A DNA stretch of 51,232 nucleotides from an uncultured Thermoguttaceae bacterium (GTDB lineage: Bacteria > Planctomycetota > Planctomycetia > Pirellulales > Thermoguttaceae), in assembly GCA_938042245.1 (NCBI GenBank), contig CALIRO010000058.1, forward strand, positions 1-51,232. Direction: 5' to 3'. Below are positions 41,982-51,093 of this stretch, one piece after another. The position numbers and the translations under genes are program-made. Under the pieces are notes generated by a model. It had not been told where the DNA came from, did no database searches, and saw only the letters and a list, made by a program, of their open reading frames with translations. Numbering within the stretch: position 1 is the stretch's first letter; every line of letters begins with the position of its first letter.

Positions 41982-43040
41982 ATGGAATCGGCAAGCTTGG
42001 AATTTTTGCGGTGGCTGATCGAAACGCCAAGTCCGTCTGGCTACGAAAGTTCGGTCCAGGGGGGAATTCGGGAGTATATCAGTGCTCATGCCGACGAAGT
42101 GAGGACTGATGTACATGGCAATTGCATTGCGGTCAAAAATCCAGGCGCTGCGATGCGAGTGATGCTGGCCGGCCATTGCGACCAGATTGCTCTGAGCGTC
42201 CAGCATATCGACGAGGAGGGATATTTATATGTGATTTCGATTGGCGGCTGGGATGTGCCGATCCTGTTGGGGCAACGGGTTACGGTCTGGACCGATTCCG
42301 GGCCGGTGCCCGGGGTGATTGGCCGAAAACCGATCCATCTGCTGGATGAAGAGGAGCGGAAAAAGGTGCCCAAGCTCAAGGAACTTTGGGTAGATATAGG
42401 GGCGGCAAGCAAAGAGGAGGCGGCGCAATTGGTCCGCATCGGCGACCCGGTTACCGTCCAGTTAACCTTTCAAGTGCTTCGGAACCAGCGGGCGGTAGGA
42501 CCGGCCATGGACGACAAATGTGGGGCCTGGGTTGTTATGGAAGCCCTGCGTCGAGCCGACCGCAAAAAACTTCGAGTAGCCTTGTATGCCGTTTCCACGG
42601 TCCAGGAGGAGGTGGGCCTGCGCGGGGCAATTACCAGTACCTTTGGGATCGAACCCCAGCTGGGCGTGGCCGTCGATGTTACCCATGCGACCGACTGTCC
42701 CACGCTGGAGAAGAAGGAAGAGGGAGACATTCGGCTGGGCAAGGGGCCGGTGATCTATCGGGGGCCGAACTTTCATCCGAAGGTAGTGCGGCTGCTGATG
42801 GAAACGGCCCAGGCGCACCAGATTCCGTTTCAGATGGGCGCTTCTGGCAAGCCGCCTGGCACCGATGCCGCGGTCATGCAGATTTCCCGGGCCGGAGTCG
42901 CCACCGGACTGGTGAGTATCCCAAATCGGTATATGCATACCCCGGTCGAAATGATCAGTCTAAACGACCTGGATCAGGCGGCCGATCTGTTGGCCCGATT
43001 TGTCGAATCCCTCGATCCGTCCATGAGCTTTAGCTGGTAA
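41982..43040 (+). CDS. M42-family metallo-aminopeptidase
   Basis: 352 residues, normal length. Removes N-terminal residues from peptides in large tetrahedral (TET) particles in the cytoplasm. Zinc ligands and catalytic residues are seen: His65 (AGHCDQ), Asp177 (AMDDKCG), Glu209/Glu210 (VQEEVGLRG), Asp232 (VDVTHA) and His319 (RYMHTP). GGWDVPILLGQRV and GTDAAVMQISRAG are further family segments. CAGGAG is close before the ATG. A minus-strand gene converges with only about 30 bp between. Confidence 0.94.
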   Translation: MESASLEFLRWLIETPSPSGYESSVQGGIREYISAHADEVRTDVHGNCIAVKNPGAAMRVMLAGHCDQIALSVQHIDEEGYLYVISIGGWDVPILLGQRVTVWTDSGPVPGVIGRKPIHLLDEEERKKVPKLKELWVDIGAASKEEAAQLVRIGDPVTVQLTFQVLRNQRAVGPAMDDKCGAWVVMEALRRADRKKLRVALYAVSTVQEEVGLRGAITSTFGIEPQLGVAVDVTHATDCPTLEKKEEGDIRLGKGPVIYRGPNFHPKVVRLLMETAQAHQIPFQMGASGKPPGTDAAVMQISRAGVATGLVSIPNRYMHTPVEMISLNDLDQAADLLARFVESLDPSMSFSW

Positions 43041-43070
43041 AGAGCCATTCCGAGCTACGGGAACGATTGC

Positions 43071-43478
43071 CTACCCTCCCGGAGTCGTTTCGGCAACGGA
43101 TGGGGGCACCTTGCTGGGGCCCGACATGGGGCAAGGTGATTTGGGAAGGGCATGTTCTGGCTCCTCTCTGGGAGAAAGGGGGCCGGGGGACTCTTGGAAC
43201 AGTTTTTTCTGCAGTTGAAGGAGCCGACCCACCGGAACGCCCGGCAGTTTTTGGGCGGCCGCCAAACATCGCGGATCCACAAAAAGCCAAGCCGCAAACG
43301 GTACCCGAAGTTGCCCGGCCAAATCTCGCAAAAACCGACGGCTCCAACGATCCAATCCGTGCAACCGACACAATTGCCGAAACAATTGTTGATGTTGGTA
43401 CCACCGGCTTTGCCGCAGCAGCCTTAAACCAACAAACAAGCTCACCATTAGCAGTCCTGCCAAAATTATGGGCAGCAT
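43071..43478 (-). CDS. Small membrane-anchored protein, partner of the HEAT protein
   Basis: 135 residues, not recognised. A hydrophobic N-terminus (1-20; MLPIILAGLLMVSLFVGLRL) is followed by a basic helical part (WYQHQQLFRQLCRLHGLDRW SRRFLRDLAG) that could lie on the membrane face, and a disordered tail. It is 71 bp downstream of the HEAT-repeat membrane protein on the same strand and is probably translated from the same mRNA. GGAG lies about eight bases before the ATG at 43478. Confidence 0.7.
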   Translation of the reverse strand: MLPIILAGLLMVSLFVGLRLLRQSRWYQHQQLFRQLCRLHGLDRWSRRFLRDLAGQLRVPFAAWLFVDPRCLAAAQKLPGVPVGRLLQLQKKLFQESPGPLSPREEPEHALPKSPCPMSGPSKVPPSVAETTPGG

Positions 43479-43549
43479 GGTCTCTTCTCCTTTTTTTGGC
43501 GAGGGAAGAGCGAACCGGTTCGCTTGACTGGTTTTGGCTTTTTCTATGG

Positions 43550-45523
43550 TTACTGGCAAGATACGGGCGGAGAGCAAGTGGCTGGGGGAGGCCCCCCAGA
43601 GGAAGGCGATTCGGATTGCCCCGTCAGAGAGGCGGAGATTTTCCGAAGGCTTTTTTCCGCCTCGTCGCGAACCACCAGACTCCGGTCGAACAACGCGTCG
43701 CGAAGGGCCTGCCAGGTCGGTTGGGATCGGCTGTCAGCCAAGGCTCTTGCTGCCGCGATACGCACCCGATGATCTTCATCCTGCAAAAGCAGGACAATCT
43801 GGGCTTCCAGTTCTGGCACAGCGCCCATGGCGCTGGCGGCTTCCACCGCCCGCCGACGCCGAAGCGGCGACTGACTTTCCATTTCGGCCACTAACACCGC
43901 CGGCACGTCGAAATCGATCTTCCGCACCAAGTAGCCGGCGGTTTGCTGGAACTCCTCCGGCAACTGGTCAAAAGTACGCAGAAAATTCTTACATGTAAAT
44001 TCCGGCAACGCCTCATGTAAGGCTTGGCGGATGACTGGGTCCGGGCAGTCCACCAGATTCACGAGCATCGAGAGGGCATCTGGGAGATTCCGGCGACGGA
44101 GTTGGCGAATGGCTTCGGCCTGGACATAGGGATCGGCATCCTGCAGGAGCCGCACTACCAGCATGTCCGCCTTTGCGCCGGGAAGCTCTGCCAAAGCGGC
44201 GGCGGCCGTGCGACGGGCTTCCGGCTGGCCGTGCTGAAGCAGATAATCCAACATCTCCAGAACCCGATTGCGATCGATTTTGCTGGCTAACATCAGACCG
44301 ATGCAGCCGGCCTGCGCCGGGCCGTCTAACTGCGCCCAGAGAGGATGCGCTGCTTGAGCCCAAGCCATTCGACGGATTCGCCCCAGCGTCTGCTTCCAAG
44401 CCTCCGGGGGTGGATAACCGGCCTGCTGGGCCCAAATCTGCACAAAACGGGCGTCGGTACGTTGGCCGAAAACCTCCAATACCGCCTGAGGAGCCTGGGG
44501 ATCCTCCAGAAAGCCTAGCAACAGCCGAATCACTCCCCCTTCCGTACTTTCGGTTAATAAGCGAACCAGTTCCTCATGGGCCGGGTCCCGCGGATCGTGC
44601 AGAATCCGCCGAAGGACCACATCTTGCGGCTTGGCCAGGATGAGGAAAGCCTCTAAAAGTTTTTTGCGATGGTGTCGGCTGTAGGCGCTGGCAGCAGCCT
44701 GCAACGCCAAGGTCAACTGAGTGCGTAATGTTTTCAAGTCTTTCTCAGTGGGTTGTGCAGCACCCAGTTGGGTGTAAAAGGCCTTGGCTAGCTCTAAGAC
44801 GGTGCCATCCCCTACAGCGGCCAACCCACCAGCCATCCCTTCGACCGCCTGGATCAAACTGGGCAGGGTTTCATAAAGGGAGAATTCCTGAGCTACCTTA
44901 CAGGCCCGCAGGAAATCCTGGTGAACTTTTTTGTCGGAAAGGAGGGAGTTGGTATGGGGCTGGGGGTGGGACTGTTGCTGGGGCTTGGTTTGGGAAGCGG
45001 AGCTGGGGGGAGCCTGAGTCGTTTGCCGAGCAACCTGGGCGAAAATCTCACTGAGCAGGCCGACCAAACGATCTGAACGCTTGGCCAATATGGCCTTGCA
45101 AGCGGAATCGAACTTCTCCAAGCGGTCGAAAAGCCGTCGGTGGATCGCCCGGTTCGGCTTGGCTAAAAGAGCAGTTAATGCCAGCTCCCGAACCAGACCA
45201 TAAGGACAATCCAGGGCTGACTCCAAAAGCTCCACCGCAGCCGGATTGTCCGTCCGCGCTAGATACTCAAACGTGGCTTCTAATCCCTTGAGCATCGATA
45301 AGAAGGGGGGCATCCAAAAGAAAGGTCGAAATCCTACAAATCCCCCTGCCCCAGGCACCGCCGCGAACATGCAAGTATAGAATATCCCGAATACCAAGAG
45401 GGCCTCAATTCGAAAGTCTCTTTTGACCCCTGAGTGGAATCGATGGAGCAGAATGTAAGAAATAAGCAAGCCATAGGAAATATTCCAGGCTGCCCAAAGG
45501 CCCGGAAAAAGGCTCTCTACCAT
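43550..45523 (-). CDS. Membrane-anchored HEAT-repeat protein
   Basis: 657 residues. Two hydrophobic segments (about 10-28 and 40-65) anchor a long helical body of HEAT or PBS-lyase-like repeats (about 95-640), e.g. NPAAVELLESALDCPYGLVR ELALTALLA and QPEARRTAAAALAELPGAKA DMLVVRLLQDADPYVQAEAI. A Gln/Ser/Pro-rich linker lies at about 170-200. HEAT arrays mediate protein contacts; no enzymatic domain is present. The tail is disordered. Many bacterial HEAT membrane proteins attend secretion or phycobilin-lyase-like roles; nothing here allows a choice. It forms a two-gene unit with the small protein downstream. Confidence 0.82.
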   Translation of the reverse strand: MVESLFPGLWAAWNISYGLLISYILLHRFHSGVKRDFRIEALLVFGIFYTCMFAAVPGAGGFVGFRPFFWMPPFLSMLKGLEATFEYLARTDNPAAVELLESALDCPYGLVRELALTALLAKPNRAIHRRLFDRLEKFDSACKAILAKRSDRLVGLLSEIFAQVARQTTQAPPSSASQTKPQQQSHPQPHTNSLLSDKKVHQDFLRACKVAQEFSLYETLPSLIQAVEGMAGGLAAVGDGTVLELAKAFYTQLGAAQPTEKDLKTLRTQLTLALQAAASAYSRHHRKKLLEAFLILAKPQDVVLRRILHDPRDPAHEELVRLLTESTEGGVIRLLLGFLEDPQAPQAVLEVFGQRTDARFVQIWAQQAGYPPPEAWKQTLGRIRRMAWAQAAHPLWAQLDGPAQAGCIGLMLASKIDRNRVLEMLDYLLQHGQPEARRTAAAALAELPGAKADMLVVRLLQDADPYVQAEAIRQLRRRNLPDALSMLVNLVDCPDPVIRQALHEALPEFTCKNFLRTFDQLPEEFQQTAGYLVRKIDFDVPAVLVAEMESQSPLRRRRAVEAASAMGAVPELEAQIVLLLQDEDHRVRIAAARALADSRSQPTWQALRDALFDRSLVVRDEAEKSLRKISASLTGQSESPSSGGPPPATCSPPVSCQ

Positions 45524-46153
45524 CCATTGGTGCCTGTCTTTCCCCCAAAAGGTATGGATTGGCTAGACCCTCTCGCTCCGAAAACAAAATCTTTTTCCTG
45601 AAATTCATCCGCCGGGAGGATGAGCAATCTAATAGGCAAAAAAGCTCTCTAATGTCTTCTCCCCACACCCCAGAATCTAAGGGTTGAAACCAGAGGGAAC
45701 TTTGAGCTTTGAGGTCCCGAATATTTTCTCCAATGTGCCGAGGCAAATGCTCTGCTTATTCCCTAAAAGCATTCTGAAATAGAGCAAGGAAGCTCTGCAA
45801 AATCCTGAACATCACATAAACTTTATGAACATTTAATACATTCCTTTGCCTATCGGTTTCCATTGCTGGGCACTATATATTGAGTCTAATATTAGCATTG
45901 CCACTATATGTTGTGGCTATTGAGGGAGGTTCCGAAATAGTGTAAAAACATCTCCTTTGAATTATTCAGAGCTTCCGCAAATATATTCTCTTTTGCCGAG
46001 CTGAGGTACCCAAGAGGCTCCAGAGGCACCGAGCAGATCCCCATCGAGACTTTCGGAAGGCTTCCAAGCCCGGCGGCATGGCTTCGGTAGAAAGCCATTG
46101 GTTTTCAACCGGCAGAAGAAAACTCTCGGTTAGCGGCGGGGTTTCCGGCCACC
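45524..46153. other. Intergenic region carrying MITE copy B
   Basis: 630 bp between the HEAT gene and the NuoEF fusion. The MITE occupies 45784-45980 including target duplications. The rest shows no gene or terminator that I can support. Confidence 0.6.
45788..45976 (-). mobile_element. MITE copy B, 189 bp, perfect 10-bp terminal inverted repeats and TSD
   Basis: Left end GGAAGCTCTG (45788-45797) and right end CAGAGCTTCC (45967-45976) are perfect inverted repeats. GCAA is repeated directly outside both ends (45784-45787 and 45977-45980). Its reverse complement aligns with copies A and C throughout, with matching blocks such as CCGATAGGCAAAG and TTAGACTCAAT. No open frame of note. Confidence 0.92.
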
Positions 46154-48511
46154 TCATTCCACCACAATCGCCCTGTTAGGGCAGACCTGTCGGCAGGTGT
46201 CGCAGCGAGTGCACTTGGCCTGGTCGATTCGGGGCCGAACATACGGCACCATCGGAATCGCTCCCACCGGGCAGTGCTGAGCGCAGAGCGTGCAGCCGAG
46301 GCATCTTTCGGTAATTCGATACTGAATCAAGGCGGTGCATTTACCGGCAGGGCATCGGCCTTCTAGATGGGCCTGGTATTCGTCCCGGAAATACCGCAGG
46401 GTAGTAAGCACCGGATTGGGGGCGGTTTTGCCAAGTCCGCAGAGGCTTCCCGCCTGCACCCAACGGGCCAACGATTCCAGTTGATCCAGGTCCTCTGCTC
46501 GCCCCTGCCCCGCAGTGATCCGATCCAAGATTTCTAGCATCCGGCGTGTACCGATCCGGCAGAAGGTGCATTTGCCACAGGATTGGTCCTGGGTAAATCG
46601 CAGAAAGTACCGGGCGATATCGACCATGCAATCCGAATCGTCCAAGACGACCAGGCCGCCGGATCCCATAATAGCGCCCAGTTGGCTGAGGGCCTCGAAG
46701 TCGATAGGGGTATCGGCCAAGCTGGCCGGGATGCAGCCGCCAGAAGGCCCGCCGATCTGCACCGCCTTGAAGCGTCGGCCCGGAGCCACGCCGCCGCCAA
46801 TCTGCTCGACAATCTGCCGGATCGTGCAGCCCATGGGCACTTCAATCAGGCCGCCCCGTTGCACCTTGCCGGCCAAGGCGAAGACCTTCGTTCCTTTGCT
46901 GGTCCGTGTGCCTAGGGCGGCAAAGGCGTCGGGCCCATGCCGAATGATCCACGGCACGACCGCATAGGTTTCCACATTGTTAACCAGGGTGGGACGTCCC
47001 CACAGGCCTTTTTCCGCTGGATACGGTGGGCGTAAGCGGGGCATGCCTCGGCGACCCTCAATCGAATTCAGTAGCGCCGTCTCCTCCCCACAGACAAACG
47101 CCCCGGCTCCCTCCCGAACCGACAAATCAAGCCGAAATCCCATGCCGAGAATATTCTCGCCCAGCAGGCCCCGACGGTAACACTGCTCCAACGCCGCCCG
47201 AATCCGTCGCACCGCCAAGGGATACTCCGCCCGGATATAGAAAAACCCTTCGTCGGCGCCGGTGGCATAAGCGGCAATGGCCATCCCCTCAATCACCCGA
47301 TACGGAAACGATTCCAGAAGCATTCGATCCATGAAGGCTCCGGGATCGCCTTCGTCGCCATTGCAGATGAGGTATTTTTTTTCACCTGCCGCGGCTCGCA
47401 CCCGCTCCCATTTCAGCCCGGTAGGAAATCCTGCGCCGCCTCGGCCCCGCAGTCCAGACCGCTTGATCTGGTCAATGACCGTTTCCGGCCTCTGCGCCAA
47501 CGTGCGACGCAGTGCCTCGAACCCGCCGTAATGTAAATATTCGTCCAAATCCAAGGGATCCAGTTGACCAGACTGTTCGGTGGCGATTCGCTTTTGCGGC
47601 CCTAGAAAGGGACAGACCGGGCCATCCCGAACGTCTAACCGATGGCCTTCCAAAGCCTTTGAACCATCCGGTTCCAAGAGCTGATCCACCAGGCGAACCG
47701 CCCAGCGTTTAACCCGTTGCAGGAGGCCTTGGGGATAAAAATGTTCCATTAGGGCCTGCTCGGCTATTTCGGGCCTTACATGGGCGAAGAGTGTCGGCGG
47801 CCCTTCCGGCGGCAGCAGTTCCACCAGCGGTGTCTGATAACACATGCCCACACAACCAACCCGTTTTACCCGAACCGGCAAATGGGCTCTCTGGACCACT
47901 TCCAGCAGGCGCTGATGGACCCGGGCGCTGCCCTGGGCCTGGCAACAGGAACCCAAACCGATGCGGATTTCCCCCTGAACCGGCTGCTCGCTTCGGGGCA
48001 AACCGGCAGGGGCTGCTTCGGTGCGGCTGCTAGCCTGCCCAGCTTGCTGCAGAAACTCTCGGAGCACTTCCGGCACTTTATGCGGCGTAAGGCGCCCATA
48101 GGTGAGACCGTCCATTTGGATGACCGGCGCCAAGGTGCAGCAGCCCAAGCAGGCTACTTTCTGCAAGGTGAAAAGCCCCTGGGGATCGGTGTCTTGGCCG
48201 GGAGCGATTCGCAGATGCCGCTCCAGGGCCTCCTGGATATAAGCACTGCCTTTGACATGGCAGGCGGTGCCATGGCATATGTTAATCAAATGTTTGCCAA
48301 CCGGATGATGCCGAAATTGCCCGTAAAACGTCGATACCCCCACGATCGTCGAAGGCGTAATCTCCGTCAGCTGACAGACCCGCTCTAGCGCCTCCTGGGG
48401 CAGATAGTGGTAGTGCTCCTGCAGGGCCTGGAGGATCGGTATGACCGCCTCCGGCCCTCGACCAATCCGCTCTACCAGTTCATCCACAAACCGAAGGTCA
48501 ATTTCCGGCAT
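46154..48511 (-). CDS. NuoE-NuoF-ferredoxin fusion (HydC-HydB-like diaphorase)
   Basis: 785 residues. Domain order: NuoE-type [2Fe-2S] (1-155; Cys 79, 84, 121, 125), a second thioredoxin-like [2Fe-2S] domain (180-260; Cys 189/190, 220, 224), NuoF core with FMN/NADH sites (GRGGAGFP 356-363; NGDEGDPGAFMDR 384-396) and a [4Fe-4S] set (Cys 645, 648, 651, 691), then two ferredoxin [4Fe-4S] motifs (Cys 737/740/743/747 and 767/770/773/777). This order is HydC fused to HydB of electron-bifurcating hydrogenases, and resembles diaphorase parts of formate dehydrogenases. No HydA, formate dehydrogenase or other catalytic subunit lies near. The protein should pass electrons between NADH and ferredoxin or a partner enzyme. 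Fusion of E and F is unusual. A 12-bp palindrome precedes the start. Confidence 0.9.
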   Translation of the reverse strand: MPEIDLRFVDELVERIGRGPEAVIPILQALQEHYHYLPQEALERVCQLTEITPSTIVGVSTFYGQFRHHPVGKHLINICHGTACHVKGSAYIQEALERHLRIAPGQDTDPQGLFTLQKVACLGCCTLAPVIQMDGLTYGRLTPHKVPEVLREFLQQAGQASSRTEAAPAGLPRSEQPVQGEIRIGLGSCCQAQGSARVHQRLLEVVQRAHLPVRVKRVGCVGMCYQTPLVELLPPEGPPTLFAHVRPEIAEQALMEHFYPQGLLQRVKRWAVRLVDQLLEPDGSKALEGHRLDVRDGPVCPFLGPQKRIATEQSGQLDPLDLDEYLHYGGFEALRRTLAQRPETVIDQIKRSGLRGRGGAGFPTGLKWERVRAAAGEKKYLICNGDEGDPGAFMDRMLLESFPYRVIEGMAIAAYATGADEGFFYIRAEYPLAVRRIRAALEQCYRRGLLGENILGMGFRLDLSVREGAGAFVCGEETALLNSIEGRRGMPRLRPPYPAEKGLWGRPTLVNNVETYAVVPWIIRHGPDAFAALGTRTSKGTKVFALAGKVQRGGLIEVPMGCTIRQIVEQIGGGVAPGRRFKAVQIGGPSGGCIPASLADTPIDFEALSQLGAIMGSGGLVVLDDSDCMVDIARYFLRFTQDQSCGKCTFCRIGTRRMLEILDRITAGQGRAEDLDQLESLARWVQAGSLCGLGKTAPNPVLTTLRYFRDEYQAHLEGRCPAGKCTALIQYRITERCLGCTLCAQHCPVGAIPMVPYVRPRIDQAKCTRCDTCRQVCPNRAIVVE

Positions 48512-48546
48512 GATGGTCGAACATTATTAAAGGAAAAAATTTTTCA

Positions 48547-48558
48547 GGTTGGCCAACC
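48547..48558. promoter_or_regulatory. 12-bp perfect palindrome upstream of the NuoEF fusion
   Basis: GGTTGGCCAACC lies about 36 bp before the fusion gene's ATG (48511). Its place suggests an operator for a dimeric regulator. A T-rich/A-rich block (GAAAAAATTTTTC) is between it and the start. Confidence 0.4.
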
Positions 48559-48723
48559 AGCCTGCCAATACAATATTCCCCTTTGGATGTAGCGCCGTTT
48601 GCGTAACGTCGTCTGGGAGCCGACGGCCGGTGACCGCCATGGGTGGCTTGGGCCTTCTCCGCTTCCTCCTCTGGGAGGAGCAAAGCATCAGAGGGCATTT
48701 GGGGAGGCGGGGGGCTGACGGGA

Positions 48724-50865
48724 TTACTTGCCCGCCTGAAGGGTCGATCCAATGCAAAATAGGTGCTCCTTACCCCGTATGTATATTCTACCGGGTTGGA
48801 AAGCGGGGCTGGCAACGCAACCTTCGTCCAGTAGTCCTTGCCCTACCTCTTTGGCCTCTGTATCCGTAGGTTCCAGGACCCAGGCTTTGGTCTGTTGCCG
48901 GGGGTTGCCTTCGGCGTCCTTTTGGTCGGTGTCGATTTGTCCTAATAGATACACTCGTCCATCTGCCCAACTAGGCGAGGCTATAAACTGCACCTGGTCA
49001 AAATCTTTCGTCCAAAGCACGTTGCCCGTCTGGGCTTCGTAGCAGGTAAGGGTCCCGTAGGTCATCAGCAAAAACAGGTATTTTTCGGTAACCAGGGGAC
49101 TGCAGACGTCGGGCAGTCCTTCTTCGCCTTTCCAGGCGATATGGGTCTGGCTCACATCGCCTTGACCGTCGGTGCGCAGGGCAAACCAAGCGGAGTATTC
49201 ACTGCCGACATGCACTAGCCCATTTCCATAGGCGGGCGAGACGCCATGCTCGCCGCTGAGGCACTTGATGCGCCAGATTTCCTGGCCGTCTTGCGGTCGA
49301 TAGGCGATCACCCACGGATCGGCCGCCGTGATAAGCTGCGGAGCTTTTTCTCGGCGGATCAAAAGCGGGCTGGCCCAGGAGACGGCCACCTCCCGCGGCC
49401 GCTCCCAAACCGTCTTGCCCGTCAATGTATCCAGAGCCAAAATCTTCGATTTCTTCGCCTGCACCATCCCCTGATCGAATTGGATGAAAAGCAAGTTCTG
49501 CCAGGTTTCCAACGAGGCGGCATGGCCGTAGTGGTTTTCCGGAATCCCTAAACCTCGAATCCAGACCAGTCGGCCTTCCATATCGAAGGCGGCCACATCC
49601 CCATTGGCAAAAATGGCAAAGACCCGACGGCCGTCGGTGGTCATGCTGGAGGCGGCAAACCCAGCCTCCGGTGAGACTCTTGGCACCTTCAGCGAACCTT
49701 CCGCGGTACGGGGAAGCCCCCGTGCCCAGAGCAGCTTGCCGGTAGCAGCATCATAACAATACACCTCCCGACGCTGGGCATCGGCCCCACTCAAAAAGAC
49801 GCGATCTTTCCAGACAATCGGCGAGTTATGCCCTGGCAGCGGCACCGCCGCCTTCCACAAAATCCCTTCCCCAGTAAGGGCATTCCAATGGGTCGGCGCT
49901 GCTGGATGCCGAGAAACGCCTGAACCCTCCGGCCCCCGGAATCTGGGCCAATACTGCTGCCAGTCGGCCAAAGAAGCAAACTCTGGGGTTCGGTCCGCCT
50001 GCGGATCGGGACCTTCCGGTACCGGAGCGGCTGCCACGACAGGACCGGGCTTCTGCTGGCCGGTTTGTTTGACCGATGTCTCTGCGGATTTGTCCGGAGA
50101 AGATTTTTCTACTTCTGGCGGTACGTTCTCTGGGGGGGCTTTCTCTACGGAAGATTTCTCCGAGGCAGTAGATGCCCTACTGGGGGGTGTGGGCGGCGGC
50201 TTTAGCGGTCCGGGACTGCTCGGCAGAGAACTCGCCGATCCGGCACTCGGCAAAGAAGCGGTTTGGCCACTCTGTTGCCAAGAGGGGCCAGGGGCCTGAG
50301 CCACCAATTCCTCTTCGTGCGGCAAAAGAGTTGGGAAGGCTAGCCCAGCCATCAGAGCCGACCCCAGAAAAGCACCAGCCAACCCGACCACGGCCAACCT
50401 GGCCCATTCCCGCTGCCAGTGTTGCTGTTCAGAAGGCCCACTATACGGGCCGGGCTGAGGGAGTCGGCGCCGGAGACTGCTAGCCCATTGGGCCGACCCC
50501 ACCATCACCGCCACCCCACACAAAAGCAGTACAGCGCCAAAAGCGGCAAACCGCCGATGTTGAAAATAACGCCACCGAAGTTCTTGGTCCAGACGGCGAA
50601 GTTCCATCTGAAGCTCTGGATTGTCCGGCTGTTGGGCCAGCCGGGCCTTGACCGCCCGAAACGCCTCCGTGTCAAACGGGTCTTTGGTCATGCGCCAGGC
50701 CAAATGCCCTAAAAGCACCACTGCCACCACCGTAGAAAACACCCCTCCCGCCCAGGCCATGTTCCGGGCCAGAAGATAGGCAGTAGGCTTTTCCATATCC
50801 CTGGCAGTAATCAAAACGTTCGGTTCCGATTCACCCATCGGCGACGAAAAAGGGCTTCGACTCAT
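48724..50865 (-). CDS. Membrane-anchored PQQ-like beta-propeller protein
   Basis: 713 residues from the chosen ATG. Three membrane helices in the first third (about 37-57, 103-125 and 155-180) are followed by a Pro/Ser/Glu/Lys-rich spacer (190-305) and a PQQ-type propeller (310-713) with repeated blade elements such as YCYDAATGKLLWARGL, ILALDTLTGKTVWERP and CYEAQTGNVLWTKDF. WPRFRGPEGSGVS at the propeller start is the signature of planctomycete PQQ-like proteins. They lack the catalytic residues of quinoproteins as far as I can tell and may be scaffolds. Other possible starts are at 50838 and 50796; I took the first Met of the SRSP segment. Confidence 0.85.
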   Translation of the reverse strand: MSRSPFSSPMGESEPNVLITARDMEKPTAYLLARNMAWAGGVFSTVVAVVLLGHLAWRMTKDPFDTEAFRAVKARLAQQPDNPELQMELRRLDQELRWRYFQHRRFAAFGAVLLLCGVAVMVGSAQWASSLRRRLPQPGPYSGPSEQQHWQREWARLAVVGLAGAFLGSALMAGLAFPTLLPHEEELVAQAPGPSWQQSGQTASLPSAGSASSLPSSPGPLKPPPTPPSRASTASEKSSVEKAPPENVPPEVEKSSPDKSAETSVKQTGQQKPGPVVAAAPVPEGPDPQADRTPEFASLADWQQYWPRFRGPEGSGVSRHPAAPTHWNALTGEGILWKAAVPLPGHNSPIVWKDRVFLSGADAQRREVYCYDAATGKLLWARGLPRTAEGSLKVPRVSPEAGFAASSMTTDGRRVFAIFANGDVAAFDMEGRLVWIRGLGIPENHYGHAASLETWQNLLFIQFDQGMVQAKKSKILALDTLTGKTVWERPREVAVSWASPLLIRREKAPQLITAADPWVIAYRPQDGQEIWRIKCLSGEHGVSPAYGNGLVHVGSEYSAWFALRTDGQGDVSQTHIAWKGEEGLPDVCSPLVTEKYLFLLMTYGTLTCYEAQTGNVLWTKDFDQVQFIASPSWADGRVYLLGQIDTDQKDAEGNPRQQTKAWVLEPTDTEAKEVGQGLLDEGCVASPAFQPGRIYIRGKEHLFCIGSTLQAGK

Positions 50866-51093
50866 GGATCGTATAATGCCCACTAAAATACGCAGGGTAC
50901 TGACTCGGTAATGCCCTCTTCTCCAGCAAAGAGCCGCTTTAGGAAGCACTAAAACGTAACTAAACTGCCTTTCCCCCTACGGACAGTCATTGCTACACCA
51001 CCCGTCGGCCTACTCCTGGAGCGGGACCAGCAGATTTTCCTTCCCTTCAGGCAATTGGGCTAACGGTCCTACAACTCGCTCCAAAACTCTATA
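50866..51093. other. Upstream region of the PQQ-like gene
   Basis: 228 bp. On the minus strand, TATACG or TATTTT near 50872-50895 could be a -10 box for the PQQ-like gene. No gene. Confidence 0.35.
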
